Assembly (NCBI GenBank): GCA_035530055.1
Contig: DATKVN010000005.1
Location: forward strand, 1 to 46,787
Length of the DNA: 46,787 nt
DNA from: a bacterium
GTDB lineage: Bacteria > UBA6262 > WVXT01
Direction: 5' to 3'
This document shows positions 17,853-26,800 of the stretch, piece by piece. Below the pieces are notes generated by a model. It saw nothing but the letters and a program-made list of their open reading frames with translations, was not told where the DNA came from and did not search any database. Each line of letters starts with the position of its first letter. The first letter of the stretch is position 1. A program made the position numbers and the translations under genes.

Positions 17853-19091
17853 ATGGAGGGAGAGTTAATAGGGGTTTTTGAACAGATAGAAAGAGAGAAA
17901 GGCATTCCCAAAAAAGAACTTCTGGAAATGATTGAGTCGGCTTTAACTTCGGCTTTTCACAAACATTCTGGGAAAAAGCAGAAATTTGAAGCACACATTG
18001 ATCCAGAATCTGGGGTGATTACTGCCTATGTAAAGAAAAAGGTGGTAAGTAAAGTAGAAAACCATTATATCCAAATAGCTAAAAAAGAAGCATTAAAGTT
18101 CGACCCTGCGGTTAAGTTAGGTGACGAGATAAAAATTAAGGTGGAAACCAAGGAGTTTGGAAGAATTGCCGCTCAAACTGCAAAGCAGGTAATTGTCCAG
18201 CGTATCCGAGAAACCGAAAGGGAGAATCTGTTCAAGGAGTTCAAAAAAAAGGAAGGCACTGCTATGCATGCTGTGGTTCAGAGGTTTGCTCGGAAGAATA
18301 TCATCGTTGATTTGGGAAAAGTAGAAGCCACTTTGCCAGAATGGGAGCAAGCACGTGACCATAAGTACGAGCTTTTTGAAAGATTCCAGGTCTACATATT
18401 GAAGGTGGAGCAATCACCACGAGGTCCGAAGATTACCGTTTCCCGAACGCATCCCGGCTTGGTAAAGAGACTTTATGAATTGGAGGTACCAGAAGTAAGT
18501 GATCACACTGTGGAGATAAAACAAATAGTCAGAGAACCAGGATACCGCTGTAAAGTGGCTGTGATTTCCAATAATGAAAGGGTCGATCCTGTGGGTGCCT
18601 GTGTAGGAGTGAAAGGTTCGAGGGTTCAGGCAATTATTAATGAATTGAGTGGAGAAAGGATGGATTTGATTTCTTATAGTACAGACCCTACCACCTATAT
18701 TGCTAATTCTCTCAGCCCGGCTAAGGTAGTAAGTGTGACTATAGAGAAGAATAGAAAGAATGCTTTGGTAGTTGTGGTTGATGATCAGCTCTCGTTGGCC
18801 ATCGGGAAAGCAGGTCAAAATGTGCGTTTGGCTGCCCGGCTCACAGGTTGGCATATTGATATTAAGAGCGAATCGCAAATAAAAGAGGCAAAAGAAGCAG
18901 CAGTCAGCGATCTTACTAAACTTTCAGGAGTGGGTAAGGTTACTGCTCAACTTCTATCTCAGCATGGATTTACAACTATAGAAAAGATAGCCTCATCTTC
19001 CGTTTCCGAACTAACTAAGGTTTCTGGAATTGGGGAGAAATTAGCAGAGAAAATTTACAAGGCTGCAAAGAAAGAAGGCAAGATAAAATGA
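17853..19091 (+). CDS. nusA: Transcription termination/antitermination protein NusA
   Basis: RNA-polymerase-binding elongation factor. The start [18 protein letters not shown] is chosen at the ATG 17853 because GGAGG (17843-17847) is 5 bases away; the TTG at 17841 and ATG at 17850 are too close to or before it. The domains are the N-terminal polymerase-binding region (1-125), S1 (about 130-200), and KH1/KH2 with [21 protein letters not shown] and [24 protein letters not shown]. The tail is a helix-hairpin-helix repeat ([24 protein letters not shown]) rather than long acidic repeats. It overlaps infB by 4 bases (ATGA). rimP, usually just upstream, is absent. Confidence 0.97.
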   Translation: MEGELIGVFEQIEREKGIPKKELLEMIESALTSAFHKHSGKKQKFEAHIDPESGVITAYVKKKVVSKVENHYIQIAKKEALKFDPAVKLGDEIKIKVETKEFGRIAAQTAKQVIVQRIRETERENLFKEFKKKEGTAMHAVVQRFARKNIIVDLGKVEATLPEWEQARDHKYELFERFQVYILKVEQSPRGPKITVSRTHPGLVKRLYELEVPEVSDHTVEIKQIVREPGYRCKVAVISNNERVDPVGACVGVKGSRVQAIINELSGERMDLISYSTDPTTYIANSLSPAKVVSVTIEKNRKNALVVVVDDQLSLAIGKAGQNVRLAARLTGWHIDIKSESQIKEAKEAAVSDLTKLSGVGKVTAQLLSQHGFTTIEKIASSSVSELTKVSGIGEKLAEKIYKAAKKEGKIK

Positions 19092-21304
19092 AGGTAAAAG
19101 AACTGGCTAAGGAACTGAATATTTCATACAAGAAATTATTGGCAAAAACTTCTGAGTTGAAAATTAAAGTGAAAAGTTCTGAAGATTCCCTGACTTCTCA
19201 GGAAGCGAAGAAAGTTAAAAGTTCTTTTGCCAAGAAAAAGAAGAAGGTTCCTGTCAAGAAAAAGGTCGCCCGAAAAAAAGTAAGTGCTAAAGTTAAAGTA
19301 GCGAAAAAAAAAGCAGTTGGGGTTAAAAAGAAAAAAGCGCCTACTACGCGACGAAAGAAGGCTACTAAACGCGCTGTTGCCAAAGAAAAACCTTCCACTC
19401 TTCCTTCAGTTTCCCCTGCGGTTGAAACCATAAAACCGGTAGAGAAGAAAATCCCTAAGAAAGCCATACCTGTAGTCGAAGAGGTGAAAAAAGAGGAAAA
19501 AGTAGTTCCTGAAGTAGCGAAAAAAATAGAAGAAGAGAAAGTTACCCTACCTCCTACTAAAGTTATTAAGATAGACGAAACGATTACAGTGAGCGAGCTG
19601 GCCAGTAAAATGGAAGTAAAAGTAAGTGAACTTATTAAGAAGTTAATGACTCAGGGTATCCTGGTCACAATCAACCAAAGGTTGGGTATAGATACTGCTA
19701 CCCTTGTCGCAGGAGAATTCGGTTTCGGAATAGAAGTAGTTCCTTTATACGGAGAAGAACTTCTTGAGGAGGAAAAAGAAGACAAATCCTTATTACAACC
19801 ACGTCCGCCGATAGTGACTATAATGGGACATGTAGACCATGGTAAGACATCGTTATTGGACGCAATTCGAGAATCCAAGATCATTGCCAAAGAGTCAGGT
19901 GGAATTACGCAACATATTGGGGCATACCATGTCAGTGTAGATAAAGGAGATATCGTATTTCTAGACACCCCCGGCCACGAAGCCTTTACAGCAATGCGAG
20001 CTCGCGGGGCTCAGGTGACTGATATAATAGTTTTAGTTGTGGCTGCCGATGAAGGAGCCAAGCCTCAGACCGTAGAAGCTATAGATCATGCCCGTGCAGC
20101 AGGTGTGCCGATTTTGGTGGCAGTGAATAAAATAGACTTGCCCAATGCCAACGTGGAGAAGGTAAAACAGGAACTGAGTCAATATGATCTTGTTTCTGAA
20201 GACTGGGGAGGCAAGACTATCTTTGTGGAAGTCTCTGCCAAAGAAAAAATTGGTCTGGATAATCTCTTAGAGATGATTCTTTTGGAAGCGGAGATGTCGG
20301 AATTAAAAGCGAATCCTAATAAGAAAGCCCGGGGAACGATTATTGAGGCGAGATTAGATAAGCAACGGGGTTTGGTGGCCACTGTGTTAGTGCAATCTGG
20401 CACGTTAGAGGTTAGTGATCCTTTTATTTCCGGTTTTTCGGCAGGTAAGGTAAGAGCCATGTTTAACGATCGAGGGAAAAAAGTTAAAAGAATCGGTCCT
20501 TCTATGCCTGCAGAGGTGTTAGGATTTTCCAGTCTACCGCAGGCTGGGGATAAATTTTATACCTTAGATAGCGAGAAAACAGCAAGAGGAATTAGTGAGA
20601 TACGGCAGAAAACCAGACGGGAAGAGATTCTGTCCCGGAGCAGGAGAATTACATTAGAAGACTTACATGAGCAGATTGCATCGGGGAAGCTTAAGGAACT
20701 CAAAATAATTATTAAGGCCGATGTTCAAGGTTCTGTTGAAGCGCTCTGCGATTCTCTGCAAAAATTGAGTACTCAGGAAATAGCTCTAAATATAGTCCAC
20801 AGGGGAGTGGGTGGAATCAATGAAAGCGATGTGATGTTAAGTGCTGCTTCCAATGCAATTATTATCGGCTTTAATGTTCGTCCAGGGCCAAGCGCAGAAG
20901 AATTAGCTGAAAAAGAGGGAGTGGATATCCACATTTATAGGGTTATTTATGAAGTAGTGGAGGAGACGAAAAAAGCGATGGAGGGGCTTCTGGAGCCGGA
21001 GTTCAAGGAAATCCCATTGGGCAGAGCTGAAGTAAAACGCATATTCAGAATCCCCAAGGTAGGTACAGTAGCAGGATGTTCTGTGGCTAAGGGAAAGATT
21101 TCCCGCCAGAGTAACGTGCGGCTCTTGCGTGATAACGTTATAATCTATGAAGGTAAATTATCTTCTCTGAGAAGGTTCAAAGATGACGTGAGAGAAGTAG
21201 ATGCTGGTTTTGAATGCGGAATAGGTCTGGAAAATTTTAATGACATAAAAGAAAACGACATTATGGAAGCCTTCACGTTAGAAAAAATTGCGCGCAAATT
21301 ATAG
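19088..21304 (+). CDS. infB: Translation initiation factor IF-2
   Basis: GTPase that places initiator tRNA on the ribosome. Residues 1-50 are a first IF2_N helical domain ([20 protein letters not shown]). A Lys/Ala/Val-rich basic linker follows (about 55-110), then a Pro/Glu stretch and a second IF2_N domain (about 160-210, [20 protein letters not shown]). The G domain has GHVDHGKT (247-254), DTPGHEAF and NKIDLP. Domains II-IV end with [20 protein letters not shown]. At 738 aa it is normal length. It is translationally coupled to nusA. A repeat block begins about 10 bases after the stop. Confidence 0.98.
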   Translation: MKVKELAKELNISYKKLLAKTSELKIKVKSSEDSLTSQEAKKVKSSFAKKKKKVPVKKKVARKKVSAKVKVAKKKAVGVKKKKAPTTRRKKATKRAVAKEKPSTLPSVSPAVETIKPVEKKIPKKAIPVVEEVKKEEKVVPEVAKKIEEEKVTLPPTKVIKIDETITVSELASKMEVKVSELIKKLMTQGILVTINQRLGIDTATLVAGEFGFGIEVVPLYGEELLEEEKEDKSLLQPRPPIVTIMGHVDHGKTSLLDAIRESKIIAKESGGITQHIGAYHVSVDKGDIVFLDTPGHEAFTAMRARGAQVTDIIVLVVAADEGAKPQTVEAIDHARAAGVPILVAVNKIDLPNANVEKVKQELSQYDLVSEDWGGKTIFVEVSAKEKIGLDNLLEMILLEAEMSELKANPNKKARGTIIEARLDKQRGLVATVLVQSGTLEVSDPFISGFSAGKVRAMFNDRGKKVKRIGPSMPAEVLGFSSLPQAGDKFYTLDSEKTARGISEIRQKTRREEILSRSRRITLEDLHEQIASGKLKELKIIIKADVQGSVEALCDSLQKLSTQEIALNIVHRGVGGINESDVMLSAASNAIIIGFNVRPGPSAEELAEKEGVDIHIYRVIYEVVEETKKAMEGLLEPEFKEIPLGRAEVKRIFRIPKVGTVAGCSVAKGKISRQSNVRLLRDNVIIYEGKLSSLRRFKDDVREVDAGFECGIGLENFNDIKENDIMEAFTLEKIARKL

Positions 21305-21313
21305 CAAATGGAT

Positions 21314-21433
21314 GTAGCGGTAGAACGAAGCTCTACATCAATGTAGGTAGTGTAGGGTTTTATGCCCGCAATGGTTTTGGTAGTGTAGGGGCTTGTCCCC
21401 GTAAAAAATTACGCCCATAAAGGGCTACACTAC
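21314..21433. repeat. REP-like elements, family A, between infB and ylxP
   Basis: A short unit GTAGA-ACGAAGC-TCTAC (21320-21336) is followed by a full family A element from GTAGTGTAGGG (21347) to GGGCTACACTAC (21433). The element includes GGGGCTTGTCCCC and the arms TTATGCCCGCAA and TTACGCCCATAA. The right half is nearly identical to 43297-43342. Confidence 0.75.
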
Positions 21434-21459
21434 AGATCCGCGATATATCGGATAAGGAG

Positions 21460-21750
21460 ATGGTCTTTAGCTTAGGACGGATTACTCTATATCTTCGGGA
21501 AAAACCGCCCTCTCTCAAGGAGAAGAGAAGAGTGGTTAAAAGCCTTAAGGATAGAATAAGAGCCAGGTTCAATGTTTCCATCTCTGAAGTGGATAACCAA
21601 GATTTACGGCACCGTGCTACTTTGGGAATTGCGTTAGTTTGTTCTGACAGGAAACAGGCACAAACAATAAGTGATAGAATAGTTGAATTTATTCGGGAAG
21701 CGAAGAAAGCAGAAATTATCGAGCACGATTTTATAATAGAGAACCACTAA
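21460..21750 (+). CDS. ylxP: DUF503 family protein YlxP
   Basis: The 96-aa product matches the DUF503 pattern: MVFSLGRITLYL then SLKEKRRVVKSLKDRIRARFNVSISEVDNQDLRHRATLGIALV, in which Ser-Leu-Lys-Glu-Lys-Arg is the signature. YlxP lies between infB and rbfA in many genomes and has been linked to ribosome maturation, but no biochemical role is settled. AAGGAG directly abuts the ATG at 21460 (no spacer). The ribosome binding site is therefore poor and the start uncertain; the adjacent repeat may have altered it. Confidence 0.85.
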   Translation: MVFSLGRITLYLREKPPSLKEKRRVVKSLKDRIRARFNVSISEVDNQDLRHRATLGIALVCSDRKQAQTISDRIVEFIREAKKAEIIEHDFIIENH

Positions 21751-21785
21751 ACCTCCATTTCTCCTCGTGTTGTCGCTCTCCCTTA

Positions 21786-22190
21786 ATGGTTGGAAAAATG
21801 CCTCTTAAAAGACCGAAACGAGTAGCCCATTTAATCCAAAAAGAGATTAGTGAAATCCTTCAAAAGCAGATAAAAAATACCCAATTGGGTTTTGTTACCA
21901 TAACTGAAGTTAAAGTTACCGATGACTTACAGCATGCTAAAGTTTATTTTACAGTTTATGGTTCAGAGCAGGAAAGAATATCGACGAAAAAAGTACTGAA
22001 AAGAAAGACATCTTTTGTGCGTTACCTTGTTGGTCAGAGAATCAGGTTAAGGTATACGCCGGAAATTGTTTTTCAGTACGATGAGACAATTGAACGGGCT
22101 ACCCGCGTCGATGAGTTAATTAACAAAATCCATCAAGAGAGAAATAATGCAAAAGAGACTCAGGAGAGAAAAAAAGAAGATAATCAATAA
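21786..22190 (+). CDS. rbfA: Ribosome-binding factor A
   Basis: 30S maturation factor with a KH-like fold acting near the 16S 5' helix. The body shows KRPKRVAHLIQKEISEILQ, LGFVTITEVKVTDDLQHAKVYFTVYG, LVGQRIRLRYTPEIVFQYDE and ERATRVDELINKI, the full family pattern in 134 aa. Two starts are possible, ATG 21786 and ATG 21798 (MPLKRPKRV). The latter has GGAAAA just upstream and fits the family start better; neither has a strong Shine-Dalgarno sequence. The C-terminal 14 codons overlap nrnA by 44 bases. Confidence 0.95.
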   Translation: MVGKMPLKRPKRVAHLIQKEISEILQKQIKNTQLGFVTITEVKVTDDLQHAKVYFTVYGSEQERISTKKVLKRKTSFVRYLVGQRIRLRYTPEIVFQYDETIERATRVDELINKIHQERNNAKETQERKKEDNQ

Positions 22191-23148
22191 GATTCTAAAA
22201 GTAATCCGAGAAAACCGTACATTTTTTATCTCTTCTCACATGAAACCAGATGGGGATTCGATAGGTGCACAGTTAGTTCTTGCTTCCTTCTTGAGGCGAT
22301 TGGGCAAGGATGTTTATATTGCAAATCGAGACCCTGTTCCAGTGATTTACCAATTTTTGTCACATAGTAGCGATATTCACATTGTAGAAAAGGTAGAGAG
22401 AAACTTTGATGTGGCTTTTATTTTAGATTGTGGTGACCTCCAAAGAACAGGAAATATAATAGACCTCAAAAACAGGGTAAAAATTATAATTAATATAGAC
22501 CATCATGTAAACTGTGAACTATTCGGAGATTACAATTACGTCCAACCCCGGGCATCATCTGTTGCCGAAGAACTTTATGATATATTTAAACAGGCTCATT
22601 TGGAAATAATTGAGGAGGAGGCACTTGCTCTCTATGTGGGCATTCTCACCGATACAGGTAGATTTCAGGAAGCTAACACTACTCCCCGTTGCCATGAAAT
22701 TGTCGCTGAACTCATAAGCAAGGGAATCTCCCCACAAGTCGTTAGTCAGAAGGTTTATGAGGCGAGGACTGAACCCGGATTGAAATTACTATCGTTAACT
22801 TTAAGTACATTAGAAGTAACCGCTGACGGAAAAATTGCTCTTCTTTTGATTACGCAAGATATGTATAAAAAAACCGGCGCCAGGGAGGATGAGGTTGAGG
22901 GATTTGTTAACTTCGCCAGAGAGATGGAAGGGGTGGAAGTGGGAGTTCTTTTCAAAGAAACTGATGTTAGTAACCAGCTTAGAGTTAGTTTCCGTTCGAA
23001 GGGCAAGATAGACGTGAGTAAGATTGCCAGGTTATTTGGTGGGGGCGGTCATAGGAATGCTGCTGGGTGTGCAATTCAAGGGGCTGTGGAAGAAGTTAAA
23101 CAGAAAGTCTTAAAAGCTATCTCCCAGGAGGCAGATAATACTGGATGA
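22147..23148 (+). CDS. nrnA: DHH-family oligoribonuclease/phosphatase NrnA
   Basis: Bifunctional enzymes of this family degrade nano-RNAs and pAp. Metal ligands are His31, Asp35 and Asp37 (SSHMKPDGDSIG), Asp94 (FILDCGDLQR) and the DHH motif at 118-120 (INIDHH), then Asp in LTDTGRF. The C-terminal DHHA1 domain carries LFGGGGHRNAAGC. At 333 aa it is normal. The ATG at 22147 lies within rbfA, and no later start would keep the first metal motif, so the 44-base overlap seems real. Its 3' end contains the truB ribosome binding site and start. The order rbfA-nrnA-truB is common. Confidence 0.95.
   Translation: MQKRLRREKKKIINKILKVIRENRTFFISSHMKPDGDSIGAQLVLASFLRRLGKDVYIANRDPVPVIYQFLSHSSDIHIVEKVERNFDVAFILDCGDLQRTGNIIDLKNRVKIIINIDHHVNCELFGDYNYVQPRASSVAEELYDIFKQAHLEIIEEEALALYVGILTDTGRFQEANTTPRCHEIVAELISKGISPQVVSQKVYEARTEPGLKLLSLTLSTLEVTADGKIALLLITQDMYKKTGAREDEVEGFVNFAREMEGVEVGVLFKETDVSNQLRVSFRSKGKIDVSKIARLFGGGGHRNAAGCAIQGAVEEVKQKVLKAISQEADNTG
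23126..23143 (+). promoter_or_regulatory. truB ribosome binding site and probable CTG start
   Basis: AGGAGG (23126-23131) lies inside nrnA. In the truB frame the codons after it are cag, ata, ata, ctg, gat, gag, and CTG (23141) is 9 bases from the AGGAGG. The frame is closed by TAA at 23111 and holds no ATG, GTG or TTG before 23189, which lies inside the conserved domain. Confidence 0.7.
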
Positions 23149-24061
23149 GCTAAAGGATGGCATTCTTAATATTGATAAGCCAAAGGGCTTGACTTCTTTT
23201 GCTGTAGTTCAGGAAGTGAAAACGTTCCTTTCAGTGAGAAAAGCAGGCCATGCTGGAACACTCGATCCCCAGGCAGAAGGGGTTCTTCTTATTCTTTTAG
23301 GTGAGGCAACTAAAATTTCCGCATACTTGATGAGGCTGGAGAAAGAATACGAAGCGACGATGGTTTTAGGAGTCAGTACCTCCACTCAGGATGAACAAGG
23401 CGAAATTTTGAGAAGGATTGAACCAAAAAAAATAGAGTTAAGAGAGTTAAATAAGGTTTTTGATAAATTCTTGGGAATACAAGAACAGATTCCTCCTATG
23501 GTTTCAGCCAAAAGATACCATGGGAAAAGGTTATACCAGCTCTTTCGCCAGGGAAATGTAATTGAACGAACTCCTCAGAAAGTGGAGATTAAAAAATTGG
23601 AACTTTTATCTTACGATATGCCTAAAGTTAAGTTTCGCACCATTTGCTCTTCTGGCACCTATGTGCGCACTTTATGCCATGACATAGGAGAGGCTTTAGG
23701 TTGCGGAGCCTATATGTCGCATCTGGTGCGGATGCGGGTAGGTAACTTCAAATTGAGCGATGCTCCTTCCTGGGAAAGGAAGGAGTTATTTCACCAGAAA
23801 ATTCAATCTATTTCAGAAGCATTATCCGACTTTCCCAGTATTGTAGTTACCCGCAGGATGGCTCGCGGAATTGGAATGGGTAGACAGATAAAAAGCTCAG
23901 AAATTATAAATGTTTCTCTGTCTCCTTCAGAAATTGCTAATACCCATGGGACATTCAAAGTATCCGATGAAGACGGAAATTTGATAGCCCTGGCTAAAGG
24001 AGAGCCTGCATCTGGGGAGAGAGAGTTTAAGTTATTGAGAGTGTTTAATCCAGAGATATAG
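23141..24061 (+). CDS. truB: tRNA pseudouridine-55 synthase TruB (probable CTG start)
   Basis: Makes pseudouridine 55 in the tRNA T-loop. Translating from CTG 23141 gives LDELKDGILNIDKPKGLTSF, and the family's conserved N-terminus is GxLxxDKPxGxTSF. The first conventional codon, TTG 23189, would remove it. The catalytic motif AGHAGTLDPQAEG holds Asp42. YEATMVLG, the QIPPMVSAKRYHGKRLYQLFR segment, CSSGTYVRTLCHDIG and a PUA-like tail (about 245-306) follow. The start is CTG or an adjacent ATA (23135 or 23138), behind a perfect AGGAGG inside nrnA. It overlaps nrnA by 8 bases, so coupling is likely. Confidence 0.93.
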   Translation: MDELKDGILNIDKPKGLTSFAVVQEVKTFLSVRKAGHAGTLDPQAEGVLLILLGEATKISAYLMRLEKEYEATMVLGVSTSTQDEQGEILRRIEPKKIELRELNKVFDKFLGIQEQIPPMVSAKRYHGKRLYQLFRQGNVIERTPQKVEIKKLELLSYDMPKVKFRTICSSGTYVRTLCHDIGEALGCGAYMSHLVRMRVGNFKLSDAPSWERKELFHQKIQSISEALSDFPSIVVTRRMARGIGMGRQIKSSEIINVSLSPSEIANTHGTFKVSDEDGNLIALAKGEPASGEREFKLLRVFNPEI

Positions 24062-24084
24062 GGAAAGAAGGCTTATATAAGAAA

Positions 24085-25068
24085 ATGGAAGTCATAGAAA
24101 GACTATACAAATTAAGGAGAAAGTTTAAAAGTAGTGTGGTCGCCCTGGGAACATTTGACGGAGTCCATTGCGGCCATCAACAGGTTATTAAGACTACGCA
24201 GGATGTAGCCCGGAGGCAAGGTAAGACCTCAGTGGTGGTGACTTTCCAACCACTTCCGCGGGCGATAATAGGAAAAGAAAGAGAGAAAGTCGGATTAATT
24301 ACAACACTGGAACAAAAGGAAGAGATAATCAGAAATCTGGGCATCGACGCGATGCTGGTTATCCACTTTAATCGCAAACTTGCCCAGGTAGAACCAGAAG
24401 AATTCGTTAAAAAAGTCATTTATCAAAGAATAGGTGCAGGAAGAGTGGTTGTAGGTCCTGGTTTCCGTTTTGGAAAGAACCGCCTGGGAAATGTGGCGTT
24501 ACTCAAACGACTGGGAAGGAAGTATGGTTTTGAAGTGACTATTGTTGGTAAAGTCAAAATAGGTAATATCAAAGTAAGTTCCAGTAAGATTCGTCAATTG
24601 CTCTGGCAGGGTAAAATAGAGATAGCAGGCCGCCTGTTGGGAAAATATTATAGCATTAGCGGGAGAGTGAAGAAAGGAAGCGGCAGAGGAAAGGAGCTAT
24701 CTTTTCCCACGGCAAATTTAGATATTTCTGGAGATGTCATTTTACCTCAGGGAGTCTATGCTGTTCTGGTTAGTCTTAAAGGAAAAAAGCACATGGGAGT
24801 TGCCAATATTGGCACCCGTCCTACATTCTCTCCTGGCCTTCAATTTTTCCCTCGGAAAGTAACCAGAAAATATATTCGCCCGATAGTGGAAGTATATATT
24901 TTCAATTTTAAAGGAAACCTCTACCGGCAAAAGCTGGAAATCTTTCTCATAAAAAGAATAAGGAAAGAAATGAAATTCCCCACTCCCGAGAAGTTGATGA
25001 ACCGAATAAAGAAAGATATCCAATTTACAAAAAAGCTACGGCCAGAACTCTCTCTGTTTAAAAGATAG
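24085..25068 (+). CDS. ribF: Bifunctional riboflavin kinase/FAD synthetase
   Basis: Makes FMN and FAD from riboflavin. The N-terminal FMN adenylyltransferase domain has ALGTFDGVHCGHQQVI (nucleotidyltransferase GxFDGxHxGH), VVTFQPLPRAI, VVGPGFRFGKNRLGN and VSSSKIRQLLWQGKI. The C-terminal riboflavin kinase domain has KGSGRGKELSFPTANL, PQGVYAVLV, ANIGTRPTF and a final helix. The family has GxGRGrxLGFPTANL; here Leu-Gly is Leu-Ser. At 327 aa it is full length. It follows truB by 23 bases, as in many bacteria, and ends the nusA operon before a strong new promoter. Confidence 0.96.
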   Translation: MEVIERLYKLRRKFKSSVVALGTFDGVHCGHQQVIKTTQDVARRQGKTSVVVTFQPLPRAIIGKEREKVGLITTLEQKEEIIRNLGIDAMLVIHFNRKLAQVEPEEFVKKVIYQRIGAGRVVVGPGFRFGKNRLGNVALLKRLGRKYGFEVTIVGKVKIGNIKVSSSKIRQLLWQGKIEIAGRLLGKYYSISGRVKKGSGRGKELSFPTANLDISGDVILPQGVYAVLVSLKGKKHMGVANIGTRPTFSPGLQFFPRKVTRKYIRPIVEVYIFNFKGNLYRQKLEIFLIKRIRKEMKFPTPEKLMNRIKKDIQFTKKLRPELSLFKR

Positions 25069-25087
25069 AGGAAAGCTTTCTGGGTGT

Positions 25088-25116
25088 TTGACAAAGGTGG
25101 ATTAAAATGGTATAAT
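25088..25116 (+). promoter_or_regulatory. Perfect sigma-70 promoter of the GGDEF gene
   Basis: TTGACA (25088-25093), a 17-base spacer and TATAAT (25111-25116) match consensus exactly. The expected transcription start (25122-25125) coincides with the ATG at 25125, which points to a leaderless mRNA. No Shine-Dalgarno sequence lies upstream. Confidence 0.85.
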
Positions 25117-25124
25117 TTAAAACT

Positions 25125-26444
25125 ATGGATAAACAGAAGAAAAAAAATATCATAATTATTGGAGGAGGGAGAAGAGGAATAGCAATTATCGAAGCATTAC
25201 ATGAAGATGAGGAATTGCGAATTGCGGGTATTGCTGATCGGAATCAAAATTCTAGTGGAATGGAATTGGCCAAGAAGCTAGGGATTCCTACGGCGGGAGA
25301 TTTTCGCGATTTGCTTAAAGAGAAGAAAATAGATGCTATCCTAAACCTGAGTGATGACCCGGAAGTAGATAAACAACTCCAGAGGATAGGTCAATCTTCA
25401 AATATCGAAGTTATGAAGGGTCCTGTAACAGGCCTTCTCTGGGACCACCTTAGAGAAAAAAAGGCCTTAGCTGAATTTGAACGGCTCAGTAAAATGACAG
25501 ACCCTTCTATAGGATTGGAAGAGCTATACATTTTAATTATGAATTCCTGTATTAAAGGGACCAAGGCGGATGCAGGCTCCCTTTTCATTTTTGATGAGAA
25601 ATGCAAAGAATTGTCGCTAAAGACAGCCTGGGGTTTGGATGAAAAGATAATTGGACTAATTAAGAAAAAGGAAAAAGAGAAACTCCAGTTATGGAAAGAG
25701 CAAAAATTGCCTCAGCCCATAATCAACAGGGAAGAAGATGAGTCCCTCTCGGAAAATTTTAAGGGGGTTCCGGAGATAGAAACAGGAATGTGTATTCCAT
25801 TGATTGGAAGAGAAGAGAAGTTGATTGGGCTTATAACCTTACATAGTAAGAAAAAGAACCACCATTTCTTAGATGAGGAGAAAAGGTTGTTTTCTACTTT
25901 TGCCAACTATTCAGCGCAAGCTATTGAAAATACTATGCTGTATAAGTCTACAGAACATCTCTCCATAACCGATGGTTTAACAGGCTTATATAACCATAGA
26001 CACTTCCATGAGCAATTGGAAGTGGAGGTAAAACGCGCCCAGAGATACGACCTGAATCTCTCATTAATTATGATTGATCTCGACCGTTTTAAGAAATTTA
26101 ACGATAGTTATGGACATTTACAGGGAGATACCTTACTGAGAAAAATAGCGCAAATTCTAAAGAATTCTCTAAGAGAAACAGACTTCGTAGCCAGATATGG
26201 TGGCGAAGAATTTGTAGTGATTCTTCCGGAAACTAACAAAGAAGGAGCCTCTGTTGCAGCAGAAAGGGTAAGAAAAACAATAAACGAGCAGACTTTTGGA
26301 GAAGTTGGGGCAAAAATGACTGTAAGTCTGGGAGTGGCATCCTATCCTGACGATGCCTGTCTGAGGACTGATTTAATCAAGAAGGCAGACGAGGCTCTTT
26401 ATCGAGCTAAAAGGGAGGGTCGCAACCGGACCTGTTCGGCCTGA
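25125..26444 (+). CDS. Rossmann-GAF-GGDEF diguanylate cyclase
   Basis: This 439-aa soluble protein has three parts. Residues 6-115 form a Rossmann-like domain (NIIIIGGGRRGIAIIEAL, IAGIADRN, KKIDAILNLSDDPEVDKQL), resembling NAD- or CoA-binding oxidoreductase domains. Residues about 125-275 form a GAF-type sensor (DAGSLFIFDEKCKELSLK, GMCIPLIGREEKLIGLI). Residues about 285-435 form a GGDEF domain (DGLTGLYNHRHFHEQL, IDLDRFKKFND, GGEEF at 359-363). The product-inhibition I-site RETD lies exactly five residues before GGEEF, so cyclic-di-GMP synthesis with feedback is expected. No membrane segments are seen. The gene has its own consensus promoter and seems leaderless, unlike its neighbours. Confidence 0.88.
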   Translation: MDKQKKKNIIIIGGGRRGIAIIEALHEDEELRIAGIADRNQNSSGMELAKKLGIPTAGDFRDLLKEKKIDAILNLSDDPEVDKQLQRIGQSSNIEVMKGPVTGLLWDHLREKKALAEFERLSKMTDPSIGLEELYILIMNSCIKGTKADAGSLFIFDEKCKELSLKTAWGLDEKIIGLIKKKEKEKLQLWKEQKLPQPIINREEDESLSENFKGVPEIETGMCIPLIGREEKLIGLITLHSKKKNHHFLDEEKRLFSTFANYSAQAIENTMLYKSTEHLSITDGLTGLYNHRHFHEQLEVEVKRAQRYDLNLSLIMIDLDRFKKFNDSYGHLQGDTLLRKIAQILKNSLRETDFVARYGGEEFVVILPETNKEGASVAAERVRKTINEQTFGEVGAKMTVSLGVASYPDDACLRTDLIKKADEALYRAKREGRNRTCSA

Positions 26445-26472
26445 TTCTATAAAATAGATAATGGTCAGGATG

Positions 26473-26491
26473 GTCCCGATGAAATCGGGAC
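26473..26491 (+). promoter_or_regulatory. Hairpin upstream of rpsO
   Basis: GTCCCGAT (26473-26480) and ATCGGGAC (26484-26491) form an 8-bp stem with a GAA loop, ending a few bases before the AAGGAGG of rpsO. It could be an S15 autoregulatory leader element or another short palindromic repeat. There is no U-tract, so it is not a terminator. Confidence 0.4.
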
Positions 26492-26507
26492 GAATAAGGA
26501 GGGGAAA

Positions 26508-26777
26508 ATGACGTTAACAGATGATAAAAAGAAAGATATCGTAAAGAAATTTCGCATCAACGAAAAAGACACTGGCTCTGCAGTAGTTCAAATTGCTTTA
26601 ATGACCGAGAGAATTAATGATCTGACAGACCACTTCAAAACTCACAGTAAAGACCACCATTCTCGGCAGGGTCTTTTAAAGCTTGTGGGGAAGAGAAGGA
26701 AACTATTAAACTACTTGAAGGTTAATGATTTGAAGAAATATCGAGAGGTTATCAGTAAATTGAAATTGAGAAAATAA
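26508..26777 (+). CDS. rpsO: 30S ribosomal protein S15
   Basis: Primary 16S-binding protein of 89 aa, the usual length. Motifs are [40 protein letters not shown] and the [17 protein letters not shown] block that contacts 16S rRNA. The ATG at 26508 follows AAGGAGGGG. rpsO-pnp is one of the most conserved bacterial pairs, and S15 often represses its own translation through leader structure. A hairpin lies just upstream of the ribosome binding site. Confidence 0.98.
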   Translation: MTLTDDKKKDIVKKFRINEKDTGSAVVQIALMTERINDLTDHFKTHSKDHHSRQGLLKLVGKRRKLLNYLKVNDLKKYREVISKLKLRK

Positions 26778-26800
26778 TTTTTCTCAAGGGAGGATTAACT

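Noticed and set aside
23189-23191. TTG as the truB start
   Set aside because: It lies inside the conserved N-terminal motif and has no Shine-Dalgarno sequence; the motif and AGGAGG lie upstream.
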